The notes below the pieces were generated by a model that was not told the DNA's origin, did not search any database, and saw nothing but the letters and a program-made list of their open reading frames with translations. A DNA stretch of 64,000 nucleotides from Methylovirgula sp. HY1 (GTDB taxonomy: Bacteria; Pseudomonadota; Alphaproteobacteria; Rhizobiales; Beijerinckiaceae), in contig NZ_CP073764.1 in assembly GCF_019343105.1 (NCBI RefSeq), forward strand, positions 2,716,001 through 2,780,000. Reading direction: 5' to 3'. A program made the translations under genes and the position numbers. Positions 38,084 to 46,376 of the stretch are shown here, one piece after another. Every line of letters starts with the position of its first letter. Positions within the stretch are counted from its first letter, which is position 1.

Positions 38084-39091
38084 TCAAGCCGGCTGCTTTT
38101 CGGCAAACTGGCCAGCCTTGCGATAGCGGGCGAGATATGTCGGCACCAGAGCCTCGAACGATTCCGGCACGATCCCGAGGCCGGCGAGAGTGCGCTGCTC
38201 CGCCATGGCCTGGTCGCTCACGACGGCATCACGACGCAACAGCGCGACTTGATCGCGCGTCAGGACAAAAAGCTCCGGGAAGAAGCCGAGCAAAAGCTTC
38301 ATTTGGATTTCGGTCACGCCACCGATCAGGCTGGCAAGCCCGAAGGGAATCGGAATGAGCCGCCGCCGCCGCTCCGTCACCCGCAGGACGAAGCTGATGA
38401 TTTGGCGCAGGCTCGCCACCTCAGGCCCGCCAAGCTCATAGACATGGCCCGCGAGCGCCTTGCCGTCCAAGGCTTGGCCTATGGCGGAAGCGACATCGCC
38501 GACATAGACCGGCTGCAGCTTGGTTTCGCCGCCACCGATCAGGGGCAGCGCCGGCAGCAGCCGTGCCATGGCGGCAAAGCGGTTGAAAAGCGCGTCCTCC
38601 GGGCCAAAAACCGCCGATGGCCGCAAGATGACAGCTCCCGGCACGTTCTCGCGCACCGCGGCTTCGCCGGCCGCTTTGCTCCGCGCATAGAGCGATGGGG
38701 CGACGGGCTCTGCGCCAAGCGCCGAGATATGAACGAAATTCGTAATTCCGAGCCCCTTCGCCGCTTCGGCGACGGCACGGGCACCGCGATGATTCACGGC
38801 CTCAAAGCTCTGCGGCCCATGCTCGCGCAAAATGCCGACCAGATTGACGACGGCATCGGCATTCTGCAGCGCGGGAAGCAGCGATTCGGGATAGCGGAGA
38901 TTGGCTTGGACGGCCTGAATTTGGCCGACGCTGCCAGATGGCTGCGTGTGGAAGGCGAGATCTGGACGGCGGGTCGCAATGCGAATCCGCCAGCCACGCC
39001 GCGCCAATTCATGCACGACATGCCGTCCAAGAAAGCCAGAACCGCCGAAAATCGTAACCAGACGGTTGGATCGCGTCACGGGCATCCTCAT
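38084..39091 (-). CDS. NAD(P)-binding epimerase-like protein, complex I NDUFA9 family
   Basis: 335 residues. The Rossmann nucleotide-binding motif is VTIFGGSGFLGRHVVHELARRG. The pattern then follows the atypical SDR subgroup related to complex I subunit NDUFA9 (NADAVVNLVGILREHG, FEAVNHRGARAVAEAAK, NFVHISALGA, ILRPSAVFGPED). In mitochondria NDUFA9 is an accessory subunit of NADH dehydrogenase; in Alphaproteobacteria homologues are common, and a role with quinones or complex I is likely but unproven. Upstream of pheT in the same direction, separated by the repeat region. Confidence 0.87.
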   Translation of the reverse strand: MRMPVTRSNRLVTIFGGSGFLGRHVVHELARRGWRIRIATRRPDLAFHTQPSGSVGQIQAVQANLRYPESLLPALQNADAVVNLVGILREHGPQSFEAVNHRGARAVAEAAKGLGITNFVHISALGAEPVAPSLYARSKAAGEAAVRENVPGAVILRPSAVFGPEDALFNRFAAMARLLPALPLIGGGETKLQPVYVGDVASAIGQALDGKALAGHVYELGGPEVASLRQIISFVLRVTERRRRLIPIPFGLASLIGGVTEIQMKLLLGFFPELFVLTRDQVALLRRDAVVSDQAMAEQRTLAGLGIVPESFEALVPTYLARYRKAGQFAEKQPA

Positions 39092-39137
39092 TCGAAGCTC
39101 GGATCGGCAAAGCGAATGCCTTGCCGCGTCGCTTTTT

Positions 39138-39151
39138 AGAGCATGTTCCGG
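39138..39151 (+). repeat. Short dispersed-repeat remnant
   Basis: AGAGCATGTTCCGG is the opening of the repeat family only. It lies between the epimerase start and tRNA-Leu. Confidence 0.5.
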
Positions 39152-39247
39152 CAGGGCGGAAGCGCCAAAGTTGCACGAGCGGAGAGGTTGCCTCCGGCTT
39201 GGCGGATTGACAAAAGGCTGAACACCCCCCTATGGAAGGCCACCTTT

Positions 39248-39332
39248 GCCCTGGTGGCGGAATTGGTAGACGCGCTGGTTTCAGGTACCAGTGGTGAAAG
39301 CCGTGGAGGTTCGAGTCCTCTCCAGGGCACCA
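39248..39332 (+). tRNA. tRNA-Leu (anticodon CAG)
   Basis: 85 bases including an encoded CCA. The acceptor stem GCCCTGG/CCAGGGC is perfect. The D arm has GGCGGAATTGGTAGACGC, the anticodon arm is CTGGT-TTCAGGT-ACCAG (anticodon CAG), a long variable arm of leucine type follows, and the T arm is GAGGTTCGAGTCCTC. An integrase remnant starts 158 bases downstream, so this tRNA was probably an attachment site. Confidence 0.97.
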
Positions 39333-39343
39333 AAGGCACTTTT

Positions 39344-39369
39344 CATAGCATCCCATAGCACCACATAGC
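39344..39369 (+). repeat. Three CATAGC repeats at 10-bp period after tRNA-Leu
   Basis: CATAGC occurs at 39344, 39354 and 39364, exactly one helical turn apart, between the tRNA 3' end and the integrase remnant. This is the place and phasing expected for integrase arm-binding sites; I infer this, nothing else proves it. Confidence 0.6.
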
Positions 39370-39490
39370 GCCCCGGAACTCCTAGTTTAATCAGTGAGTT
39401 ACGGGTTTTGCTTTTTCAAGGTGCCTCACAGAAAGTCCTTGCAACACATTGAGGTGGGGGTAGATTCAGGGGTGCATTGGTGTTGCCCTC

Positions 39491-39715
39491 ATGCCTCTTT
39501 CGGACTTTGCCATCCGGGCCGCGAAGCCCCGCGAAAAACCATTCAAGCTGGCGGACGGCCGCGGGCTGCATCTCCTGGTCTGCCCAAACGGCGGGAAGCT
39601 TTGGCGCCTGAAGTATCGATTCGGGGGCAAGGAGAAATTACTCTCCTTCGGCCCGTATCCGGCGACCCCGCTCGCCACGGCGAGGCGTAAGCGGGACGAA
39701 GCCAAGGAGTGTTGA
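39491..39715 (+). pseudogene. Tyrosine integrase, N-terminal remnant cut by IS21
   Basis: 74 residues that match the arm-DNA-binding domain (DUF4102 type) of P4-like integrases: PLSDFAIRAAKPREKPFKLADGRGL-type opening with LVCPNGGKLWRLKYRFGGKE and FGPYPATPLATARRKRDEAK. The core-binding and catalytic domains are missing. The last codons and the stop TGA are made by the left end of the IS21 element (39710 on). No continuation of the integrase exists to the right of the element. Confidence 0.88.
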
Positions 39716-39769
39716 TTTCCACTGAGAGTTGACCCGGCAAAGAGGGATATTTCCACCGAGAATTGACCC

Positions 39770-41350
39770 ATGTTTGAACCCTCCCTGCTTGTTTTTGGCG
39801 GGGGCAATGGAGTGATCGACATGGCGTTATTGAGCGTGATTAGACGCTGGCATTTTCGAGAGCATCTATCGATCCGAGAAATTTCGCGTCGGACCGGCCT
39901 GTCGCGGAACACCGTCCGCAAATATCTGCGTTCGGGCGACGTGGAACCGAAGTTCAAGGTCCCGGAGCGGCCGAGCAAGCTTGACGCCTTCGCCGACCGA
40001 TTGTCGGCCTGGCTGAAAACGGAGGCCAACAAGCCGCGCAAGCAGAAGCGCACACTCAAGCAGTTGCATGCCGATCTGACCGGCCTCGGCTATGACGGCT
40101 CTTACAATCGAGTTGCGGCCTTCGCGCGGGATTGGAAAGCTGCGCGACAGAGGGAACTGCAAACGTCGGGTCGCGGGACCTTCGTGCCGCTGTCATTTGA
40201 ACCGGGCGAAGCATTCCAGTTCGATTGGTCCGAGGACTGGGCGATCATCGGCAATGAGCGCACCAAGTTGCAGGTGGCTCATACGAAGCTGAGCTACAGC
40301 CGGGCTTTCGTCGTGCGCGCCTATCTCCTGCAGACGCATGAGATGCTGTTCGACGCGCACAATCACGCCTTCCGGGCCTTTGGCGGGGTGCCCCGGCGCG
40401 GCATCTACGACAACATGAAGACTGCCATCGACAAGGTCGGACGTGGGAAGGAGCGCGATGTCAACGCGCGCTTCCTGGCAATGGCCAGCCACTATCTGTT
40501 TGAACCCGAGTTCTGCAATCCGGCATCCGGCTGGGAGAAGGGACAGGTTGAGAAGAACGTCCAGGATGCACGTCATAGACTCTGGCAGCCCATCCCACGC
40601 TTTGCCTCGCTCGATGCCCTGAACGAATGGCTGGAGAACCGCTGCAAGGAGCTCTGGCGGCAGACGTCGCACGGGCGATTGCATGGAACGATCGCTGACA
40701 TCTGGGCCGAGGAGGCCCCGGCTCTCATGGCGGTGTCACGCCCTTTCGATGGCTTCGTCGAATACACCAAACGGGTCTCACCGACCTGCCTCATCCATCT
40801 GGAGCGCAACCGCTACAGCGTTCCGGCCTCCCTCGCCAACCGCCCGGTGAGCCTACGTGTTTACCCGGAGAAGATCGTTGTCGCCGCCGAAGGCCAGCTG
40901 ATCTGCGAGCATCGCCGCATCATCGACCGTTCTCATGATGGGCCGGGCCAGACGGTCTATGACTGGCGGCATTATCTGGCTGTCGTTCAGCGCAAGCCTG
41001 GCGCGCTTCGCAATGGCGCTCCTTTTGTCGAGCTGCCGGATGCCTTCAGAATGTTACAACAGCAGCTTCTCAGGAAGCCGGGTGGCGATCGCGAGATGGT
41101 CGACATCCTGGCGCTTGTCCTCCAGCACGACGAGCAGGCTGTGCTCTCGGCCGTCGAGCTGGCCCTGGAGGCAGGCGTTCCGACGAAGACGCATGTGCTG
41201 AATCTGCTTCATAGGCTGATCGACGGCAAACCCGTCGTCCCACCAACCGTCGATGCGCCTCAGGCTTTGACGCTCACCAAGGAGCCGAAGGCCAATGTCG
41301 AACGCTACGACGCCTTGAGAGAAACAGCGGAGACGCGCCATGCATCATAA
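39770..41350 (+). CDS. istA: IS21-family transposase IstA
   Basis: 526 residues (an internal ATG at 39821 is a possible start). It has an N-terminal HTH ([21 protein letters not shown]) and a DDE core with Asp in [19 protein letters not shown], Asp in [10 protein letters not shown] and Glu in [19 protein letters not shown]. It catalyses strand transfer with IstB. Its end overlaps the istB start by 11 bases. Confidence 0.95.
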   Translation: MFEPSLLVFGGGNGVIDMALLSVIRRWHFREHLSIREISRRTGLSRNTVRKYLRSGDVEPKFKVPERPSKLDAFADRLSAWLKTEANKPRKQKRTLKQLHADLTGLGYDGSYNRVAAFARDWKAARQRELQTSGRGTFVPLSFEPGEAFQFDWSEDWAIIGNERTKLQVAHTKLSYSRAFVVRAYLLQTHEMLFDAHNHAFRAFGGVPRRGIYDNMKTAIDKVGRGKERDVNARFLAMASHYLFEPEFCNPASGWEKGQVEKNVQDARHRLWQPIPRFASLDALNEWLENRCKELWRQTSHGRLHGTIADIWAEEAPALMAVSRPFDGFVEYTKRVSPTCLIHLERNRYSVPASLANRPVSLRVYPEKIVVAAEGQLICEHRRIIDRSHDGPGQTVYDWRHYLAVVQRKPGALRNGAPFVELPDAFRMLQQQLLRKPGGDREMVDILALVLQHDEQAVLSAVELALEAGVPTKTHVLNLLHRLIDGKPVVPPTVDAPQALTLTKEPKANVERYDALRETAETRHAS

Positions 41351-42152
41351 TCCTGCAAGCGGTGCCATCGTCATCATGCTCAGAAGCCTCAAGATGCACG
41401 GCATGGCCCACGCCGTCAGCGAGTTGACCGAACAGGGGGCGCCCGCCTTCGAAGCCGCTATCCCGATCCTGTCCCAGCTCGTGAAGGCAGAAACGGCTGA
41501 GCGGGAGGTCAGATCGGTGGCCTATCAGCTCAAGGCGGCACGGCTCCCCGCCTATCGCGACCTGAATGGCTTCGACTTCTCAAGCAGCGAGATCAACGAA
41601 GCGCTCGTGCGCCAGCTCCATCGCTGCGAGTTCATCGACGCGGCCAACAACATCGTTCTAGTGGGCGGCCCCGGCACAGGAAAAACCCATGTCGCGACCG
41701 CCATCGGCGTGCAGGCCATCGAGCACCACCATAAACGCGTCCGCTTCTTCTCGACCGTCGAACTGGTCAATGCGCTCGATCAAGAAAAGGCGCAAGGCAG
41801 ATCCGGGCAGATCGCCAATCGCCTCGTCCACTCAGATCTCGTCGTCCTGGACGAACTGGGCTACCTGCCGTTCAGCGCATCCGGTGGCGCGCTGCTCTTC
41901 CATCTCTTGAGCAAGCTCCATGAGCGCACCAGCGTGATCATCACCACCAATCTCAGCTTCAGCGAATGGGCGAGCGTCTTCGGCGATCCTAAGATGACGA
42001 CCGCATTGCTCGACCGTCTGACCCACCACTGCCACATCCTGGAGACAGGAAACGACAGCTTCCGATTCAAAAACAGCTCGGCACACGCGGCCAAAGCAAA
42101 GAAGGAGAAAAATAGGAACTTGACCATCGCACGAGACCCGAAAGATACATAA
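41340..42152 (+). CDS. istB: IS21-family helper ATPase IstB
   Basis: 270 residues, AAA+ ATPase. Walker A GGPGTGKT (109-116), Walker [15 protein letters not shown], sensor region [19 protein letters not shown] and a lysine-rich tail (AKAKKEKNR). It selects target DNA and stimulates IstA. No sign of decay, so the element may still be active. Confidence 0.95.
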   Translation: MHHNPASGAIVIMLRSLKMHGMAHAVSELTEQGAPAFEAAIPILSQLVKAETAEREVRSVAYQLKAARLPAYRDLNGFDFSSSEINEALVRQLHRCEFIDAANNIVLVGGPGTGKTHVATAIGVQAIEHHHKRVRFFSTVELVNALDQEKAQGRSGQIANRLVHSDLVVLDELGYLPFSASGGALLFHLLSKLHERTSVIITTNLSFSEWASVFGDPKMTTALLDRLTHHCHILETGNDSFRFKNSSAHAAKAKKEKNRNLTIARDPKDT

Positions 42153-42245
42153 CAGGCGGGTCAGTTCTCAGTGGAAACGCCGGGTCAACTCTCAGTGGAA
42201 ATCAACACGTCGTCGTCATCACCTGTTCATGGGCAGACAGCCGCC

Positions 42246-42770
42246 ATGCGTGTGTTGCACCTCTCTTTCCTGGTTTTGCTGGTGGCCTGCGCTGCGCTTC
42301 TCGCAACCGTTGCCGAGCTGGCCGCGCAGCAGCGGATGAGCGCGACCTATCAAGATTGGGTGCTGCAATGTGTGAGCGTGGCCAAGCCGACGGCGCATAA
42401 ATTATGCGATATCGCGCAACTCACACAAGTGAAGGGGAAAGACATTCCATTCTCGCGTGTCGCGATCGAGCGGCCGACGGAAGGGCACCCAGCCAAACTC
42501 AGCATTCAATTGCCCGTCAATGTCTCGCTTTCCTCCAAAGTTCGCATCGAGTTTGGCAAGACCAATGTCGCACTGGCGGCCTCTTTCGGGCGCTGCTTAC
42601 CGAGCGGTTGCTTCGCCGATTTCGCGCTCGATGACGCGACATTGCAGAAATTCCGGAGTGCTGACGGCGTCGGCAAGATCGGCTTTGAGGATGCGAGCGG
42701 CCATGCCATCGTCATTCCGCTGTCGTTCAAAGGCTTCGGCCAAGCCTTTGACGCGCTCCCCAAAACATAG
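42246..42770 (+). CDS. Invasion-associated locus B (IalB) family protein
   Basis: 174 residues from the ATG at 42246. Signal peptide LHLSFLVLLVACAALLATVAELAAQ, then WVLQCVSVAKPTAHKLCDIAQ (two Cys), PVNVSLSSKVRIEFGK and FGRCLPSGCFADF with a further Cys pair, the IalB pattern. In Bartonella IalB is linked to erythrocyte invasion, but homologues are widespread in free-living Alphaproteobacteria with unknown function. The IS21 right end lies only 38 bases upstream, so its native promoter was probably replaced. Confidence 0.85.
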   Translation: MRVLHLSFLVLLVACAALLATVAELAAQQRMSATYQDWVLQCVSVAKPTAHKLCDIAQLTQVKGKDIPFSRVAIERPTEGHPAKLSIQLPVNVSLSSKVRIEFGKTNVALAASFGRCLPSGCFADFALDDATLQKFRSADGVGKIGFEDASGHAIVIPLSFKGFGQAFDALPKT

Positions 42771-43087
42771 GGGTGGATCGGCGCTCTGCGGCCGGTTCTG
42801 TGGCCGGCAAAGCAAAGCCCGCCGAAGCGGCGGGCGCGCGCGATGTCTTCACTCGGAATTGTCCTTCGGCTCTATCTCTTTGTTTTAACGCTGACCTTCA
42901 TAGCGGCTAAGGCCCTAATTTTGTTCCACATTAGCTGCTTTTTCCTGGCATTGATTGTGCTCAGGACACAGCCCATGCGGCGAAGGTCCAGCGGTGCAGC
43001 ACGCCTCTGCTCCGGCACTTGCGCGGGCAGTCGTGGGGTGTTACCCGGCAAGCCCAGCTTTGTTTGCACCTCAAGGCGTAGCCGAAA
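42771..43087. other. Intergenic region with an inverted copy of repeat module B
   Basis: 317 bases without a gene. At 42847-42890 module B appears in reverse orientation (CACTCGGAATTGTCCTTCGG, CTCTATCTCTTTGTTTTAAC). I see nothing else structured. Confidence 0.6.
42847..42890 (-). repeat. Dispersed repeat module B, inverted solo copy
   Basis: On the minus strand it reads GTTAAAACAAAGAGATAGAG, CCGAAGGACAATTCCGAGTG, nearly identical to the module at 37909-37945. This copy lacks the AGAGCATG module, which shows that module B can stand alone. Confidence 0.75.
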
Positions 43088-43717
43088 ATGACCACCAGCC
43101 CGTCGATGATCAGCCTGCACAAGGGAGACCTGCCCGACGGGGTCGATTTCGGTGACAGCGTCGCCATCGACACGGAGACCTTGGGGCTCGTGCCGCGGCG
43201 CGATCGGCTCTGTGTCGTTCAATTGTCGGCTGGCGATGGACGCGCCCATGTCGTGCAGATCGCCGCGGGGCAGAAGCATGCGCCCAATCTCGAAAGGCTT
43301 CTTGCCGACCCGAAGGTCACCAAGCTTTTCCATTTCGCCCGCTTTGATATTGCCGTGCTCTACGCCGCTTTCGGGGTCATGACTGCGCCGCTTTATTGTA
43401 CCAAGATCGCGTCCAAGCTGGTGCGGACCTATACCGACCGGCATGGTCTCAAGGATCTTACTCGGGAGCTTCTGGGCATCGATCTATCGAAACAGCAGCA
43501 ATCTTCTGATTGGGCAGCGGAAGCTTTGTCGGAAGCACAGATCGCCTATGCGGCATCGGATGTGCTTCATTTGCATGCCTTGCGAGATAAGCTCGAGGCG
43601 ATGTTGAGGCGCGAAGGGCGCGGCGACCTTGCCGCAGCCTGTTTTGCATTTCTTCCGACCCGTGCAAAGCTCGACCTCCTGGGCTGGCAGGACGCGGACA
43701 TTTTTTCACACGAATGA
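43088..43717 (+). CDS. RNase D-type 3'-5' exonuclease (NrnC-like)
   Basis: 209 residues containing only the DEDDy exonuclease domain, without HRDC domains. Acidic residues are in VAIDTETLGL, LFHFARFDIAVL and YAASDVLHLHAL. The compact size and alphaproteobacterial pattern fit NrnC, which degrades short oligoribonucleotides in place of Orn. No orn gene is seen in this window. Upstream of lptC on the same strand. Confidence 0.9.
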   Translation: MTTSPSMISLHKGDLPDGVDFGDSVAIDTETLGLVPRRDRLCVVQLSAGDGRAHVVQIAAGQKHAPNLERLLADPKVTKLFHFARFDIAVLYAAFGVMTAPLYCTKIASKLVRTYTDRHGLKDLTRELLGIDLSKQQQSSDWAAEALSEAQIAYAASDVLHLHALRDKLEAMLRREGRGDLAAACFAFLPTRAKLDLLGWQDADIFSHE

Positions 43718-43861
43718 TATGATGCGTAATAATGGCTTCGGGGATGCGGCGCTGGGGATGATCTGAATGATCTGACGGCGCAGCTCCTAAATCAGGGTGT
43801 TTGGGCGTGTTTTGCCGGTAAAGTGCGTAACTTTGCCGAAACAAGCTCTAAGACAGAGCGA

Positions 43862-44587
43862 ATGACCGATTTGATACGCGGCACCGAAGCTCCTCGACAG
43901 CGCCTCGACCTGATGACCAGGGTCGATCCGCGCAAGGCGATTCGACGCGCGCGATTCCATTCCCTGCTCGTCCGTCATATTCGGCTGGGAATTGTCGTCC
44001 TAGCCGCTTTTGCCATCATTTCGGTCGCGATTATTGGGATATTCGACCCGTTCAAGCGGTTGCCGGGCAATATTTCAGTGGGGCATGTCGGTCTCAAGGG
44101 CTCGCTGGTCACGATGGCGGCACCAAAGATGGCGGGCATGCGACCGAACGGTGAGCCGTTCGAGCTGCACAGCGTTTCCGGCGTTCAAGATATTTTGAAG
44201 CCGGATGTCGTCAAGCTCTTCGGGGTCCATGCCAAAATCGTCATGGACGATTCGAGCACTTCGCGGATCTCTTCGGATTCGGGGGTCTACGACAGCAGCA
44301 AGGACATGATCTGGCTCAAAGGGAATGTCCACATCATCAATGACAGCGGCTACAACATGCGGATGCCGAGCGCCACGGTGAACATCAAATCGAGTGCGCT
44401 CGTAACCAAGGAACCGGTCGTCGTGCTTTTGAACGGTGGTCGGGTCGCCGCCGCCAGCATGGATATCGAGGATAATGGCCACAAGATTTCCTTCGCCGGC
44501 GATGTGAAATCAGTGGTCGATTCGCGGATTACCACGGACGAGGACGAAAGTGGCACTGCCCAAATGGAGGCGGAGTCGAGCAAATGA
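43862..44587 (+). CDS. lptC: LPS export protein LptC
   Basis: 241 residues from the ATG at 43862 (frame open to 43823). One membrane anchor (RLGIVVLAAFAIISVAIIGI) is followed by a periplasmic beta-jellyroll, with PNGEPFELHSVSGVQDI and the repeated SDSGVYDSSKDMIWLKGNV pattern of the OstA/LptA-like fold. It passes LPS from LptB2FG to LptA. Its stop overlaps the lptA start (ATGA). Confidence 0.9.
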   Translation: MTDLIRGTEAPRQRLDLMTRVDPRKAIRRARFHSLLVRHIRLGIVVLAAFAIISVAIIGIFDPFKRLPGNISVGHVGLKGSLVTMAAPKMAGMRPNGEPFELHSVSGVQDILKPDVVKLFGVHAKIVMDDSSTSRISSDSGVYDSSKDMIWLKGNVHIINDSGYNMRMPSATVNIKSSALVTKEPVVVLLNGGRVAAASMDIEDNGHKISFAGDVKSVVDSRITTDEDESGTAQMEAESSK

Positions 44588-45315
44588 GGCCTATGAGGCG
44601 CGCGCGGCATCAAGCGCTCTGCCTGCGGGCTCTATTGGTTTGCAGCGTGGCTTGTCTGAGCTTTGGCGTCGCCCATGCCGAAACCGCCCATGCCGAAACC
44701 GCCCATGCCGAAACCGCGCATGCCGAAACCATGCGCGGCAAAGCTTCGCGCGCGAAGGAGCTGCATGCCCACAAGAAGAAGCATGGCAAGTCGGTGTCTA
44801 TCAAATCGACGTCGACGGCCGCGCAAAGCGACAATAAGGAGCCGATCCATATCAAGGCGGCTAAGCTCGATTATTTCGATAAGGAGCAAAAGCTCATCTA
44901 TCGGGGTGATGTCGTGGCGGTGCGCGGTGACACCACGCTCAAAACCCCCAAGCTTGTGGTTTTTCTGACGCCGAAGCAGGCTGGCTCCGGGAAGGGACCG
45001 CCGTCTTCTTCGCAGAGCGAGGTCCGCCGCATGGAGGCCTCCGGCCCGGTCACGATCATCTCCAAGGACCAGGTCGCGACCGGCGACTCCGGACTTTATA
45101 TAAAGGCTGAAAACAAGATCTATCTCAATGGTAATGTGACTTTGACCCAAGGGCCGAACGTGACCCAGGGCGACCATCTCGTTGATGATACGACCACCGG
45201 CCAAGCGGTTGTCACGGGCAATGTCCGCAGCATGTTTATTCCAAACAATAACAACGATGGTTCGTCTAAGGCATCAGGTAAGGCCACAGGCAAACTCGAA
45301 TCGAATACCCACTGA
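44584..45315 (+). CDS. lptA: LPS export bridge protein LptA
   Basis: 243 residues. A signal peptide (LRALLVCSVACLSFGVAHA) leads to HAET repeated four times, then a basic linker. The OstA/LptA domain follows (IHIKAAKLDYFDKEQKLIYR, GDVVAVRGDTTLKTPKLVVF, YLNGNVTLTQGPNVTQGDHL), ending in a low-complexity SerLys tail. It polymerises across the periplasm to carry LPS. Four 15-bp tandem repeats at the cleavage site are the oddity. Confidence 0.9.
   Translation: MRPMRRARHQALCLRALLVCSVACLSFGVAHAETAHAETAHAETAHAETMRGKASRAKELHAHKKKHGKSVSIKSTSTAAQSDNKEPIHIKAAKLDYFDKEQKLIYRGDVVAVRGDTTLKTPKLVVFLTPKQAGSGKGPPSSSQSEVRRMEASGPVTIISKDQVATGDSGLYIKAENKIYLNGNVTLTQGPNVTQGDHLVDDTTTGQAVVTGNVRSMFIPNNNNDGSSKASGKATGKLESNTH
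44671..44730 (+). repeat. Four 15-bp tandem repeats within lptA
   Basis: The unit GCCCATGCCGAAACC occurs at 44671, 44686 and 44701, and a fourth copy with one change (GCGCATGCCGAAACC) at 44716. In frame it encodes AHAET, so each copy recreates a signal-peptidase-like AXA site. The copy number may vary by slippage. Confidence 0.9.
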
Positions 45316-45335
45316 AGCCGTTCCGAGAGATTCGT

Positions 45336-46364
45336 TTGCACGCCAATTCCGACGACTTCCCCGCGGCAAAATCGGTCGCGCGCGATCGCCGCAGCGGCGT
45401 GTTCCGCTGGCTGTTCGGCCTGTTTTCGCGGCGTCGGAAAGTCGCGACGCAGACTCCCCCGATCCACACCGACTGGCTCCTTGATGACGAGACCGACAGC
45501 CGGATCGAGACGGCTGCGCCGACGCACGGCGCCTATCGGGACGCGGATCCTGTGGATGAAAACGATCTCTTAGCCGATCCGGGACTTTCGCCCGCGTCGG
45601 TCAGATCGCAGCCGCACCCGGCGCGCAGCGCGCAAAGCGGCGACGGCTGGCTCGTCGCCCGGCAGCTCCGCAAGAATTATAAAGGCCGCCAAGTCATCAA
45701 TGACGTCAGCCTCATGGTTCATCGCGGCGAGGCGATTGCGCTGCTCGGCCCTAATGGCGCCGGCAAGACGACCTTGTTTTACATGATCACCGGGCTGGTC
45801 AGACCGGATGGCGGTACGATCACGCTCGACGATTATGACGTCACCAGCCTGCCGATGTATCGGCGCGCCCGGCTCGGCATCGGTTATCTGCCGCAAGAGC
45901 CGTCGATTTTCCGTGGTCTCAATGTCGAAGACAATATTCGCGCGGTGCTGGAAATCACCCAGCACGACCGCCGCAAGCGGGCGCAGGAGCTCGAAGCTCT
46001 GCTCGACGAATTCAACATTGGACGGCTCAGGAAATCCATGGCGATCGCCCTGTCCGGCGGCGAAAGGCGGCGCCTCGAGATCGCCCGTGCGCTTGCCGGC
46101 CATCCATCCTTCATGCTGCTCGACGAGCCTTTCGCGGGTGTCGACCCCTTGGCCGTGGCCGATATCCAAGATCTCGTGCATCATTTGAAGGAGCGCGGCA
46201 TCGGCGTGCTCATCACCGACCATAATGTGCGCGAGACATTGGGGCTCGTCGATCGCGCCTACATCATGCATTCGGGACAATTGCTCACCGAAGGCACGCC
46301 GGACGAAATCGTCAATGATCCCGAGGTCCGCCGACTCTATCTCGGCGCGGATTTCCGGCTTTAG
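45336..46364 (+). CDS. lptB: LPS export ABC ATPase LptB with long N-terminal extension
   Basis: 342 residues from a TTG at 45336, against about 240 for E. coli LptB. The ABC core starts near residue 104 (GWLVARQLRKNYKGRQVIND). Walker A GPNGAGKT is at 138-145, followed by the Q loop LPQEPSIFRGL, signature LSGGERRR, Walker B FMLLDEPFAGVDP and switch His in ITDHNVRETL. The first hundred residues are charged and disordered-looking (FRWLFGLFSRRRKV). A GTG or ATG start nearer the core would remove them. Third gene after lptC and lptA. Confidence 0.92.
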   Translation: MHANSDDFPAAKSVARDRRSGVFRWLFGLFSRRRKVATQTPPIHTDWLLDDETDSRIETAAPTHGAYRDADPVDENDLLADPGLSPASVRSQPHPARSAQSGDGWLVARQLRKNYKGRQVINDVSLMVHRGEAIALLGPNGAGKTTLFYMITGLVRPDGGTITLDDYDVTSLPMYRRARLGIGYLPQEPSIFRGLNVEDNIRAVLEITQHDRRKRAQELEALLDEFNIGRLRKSMAIALSGGERRRLEIARALAGHPSFMLLDEPFAGVDPLAVADIQDLVHHLKERGIGVLITDHNVRETLGLVDRAYIMHSGQLLTEGTPDEIVNDPEVRRLYLGADFRL

Positions 46365-46376
46365 AGCCGTCCTGGC

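Larger units (their letters stand above)
39710..42207 (+). mobile_element. IS21-family insertion sequence, complete, no target duplication
   Basis: About 2.5 kb bounded by perfect 29-bp inverted repeats at 39710-39738 and 42179-42207 (outermost TGTTGATTTCCACTGAGAGT), ending in 5'-TG/CA-3'. Each end has a second inner copy of the terminal motif (TTTCCACCGAGAATTGACCC at left, GGGTCAGTTCTCAGTGGAAA at right), typical of the family. It encodes istA and istB. The flanks (GCCAAGGAG left, CGTCGTCGT right) are not repeated, which suggests a deletion next to the element or recombination between two copies. Confidence 0.93.

Noticed and set aside
39344-39369. CRISPR-like short repeats
   Set aside because: Only three 6-bp motifs with 4-bp spacers, no array and no cas genes; better read as possible integrase sites.
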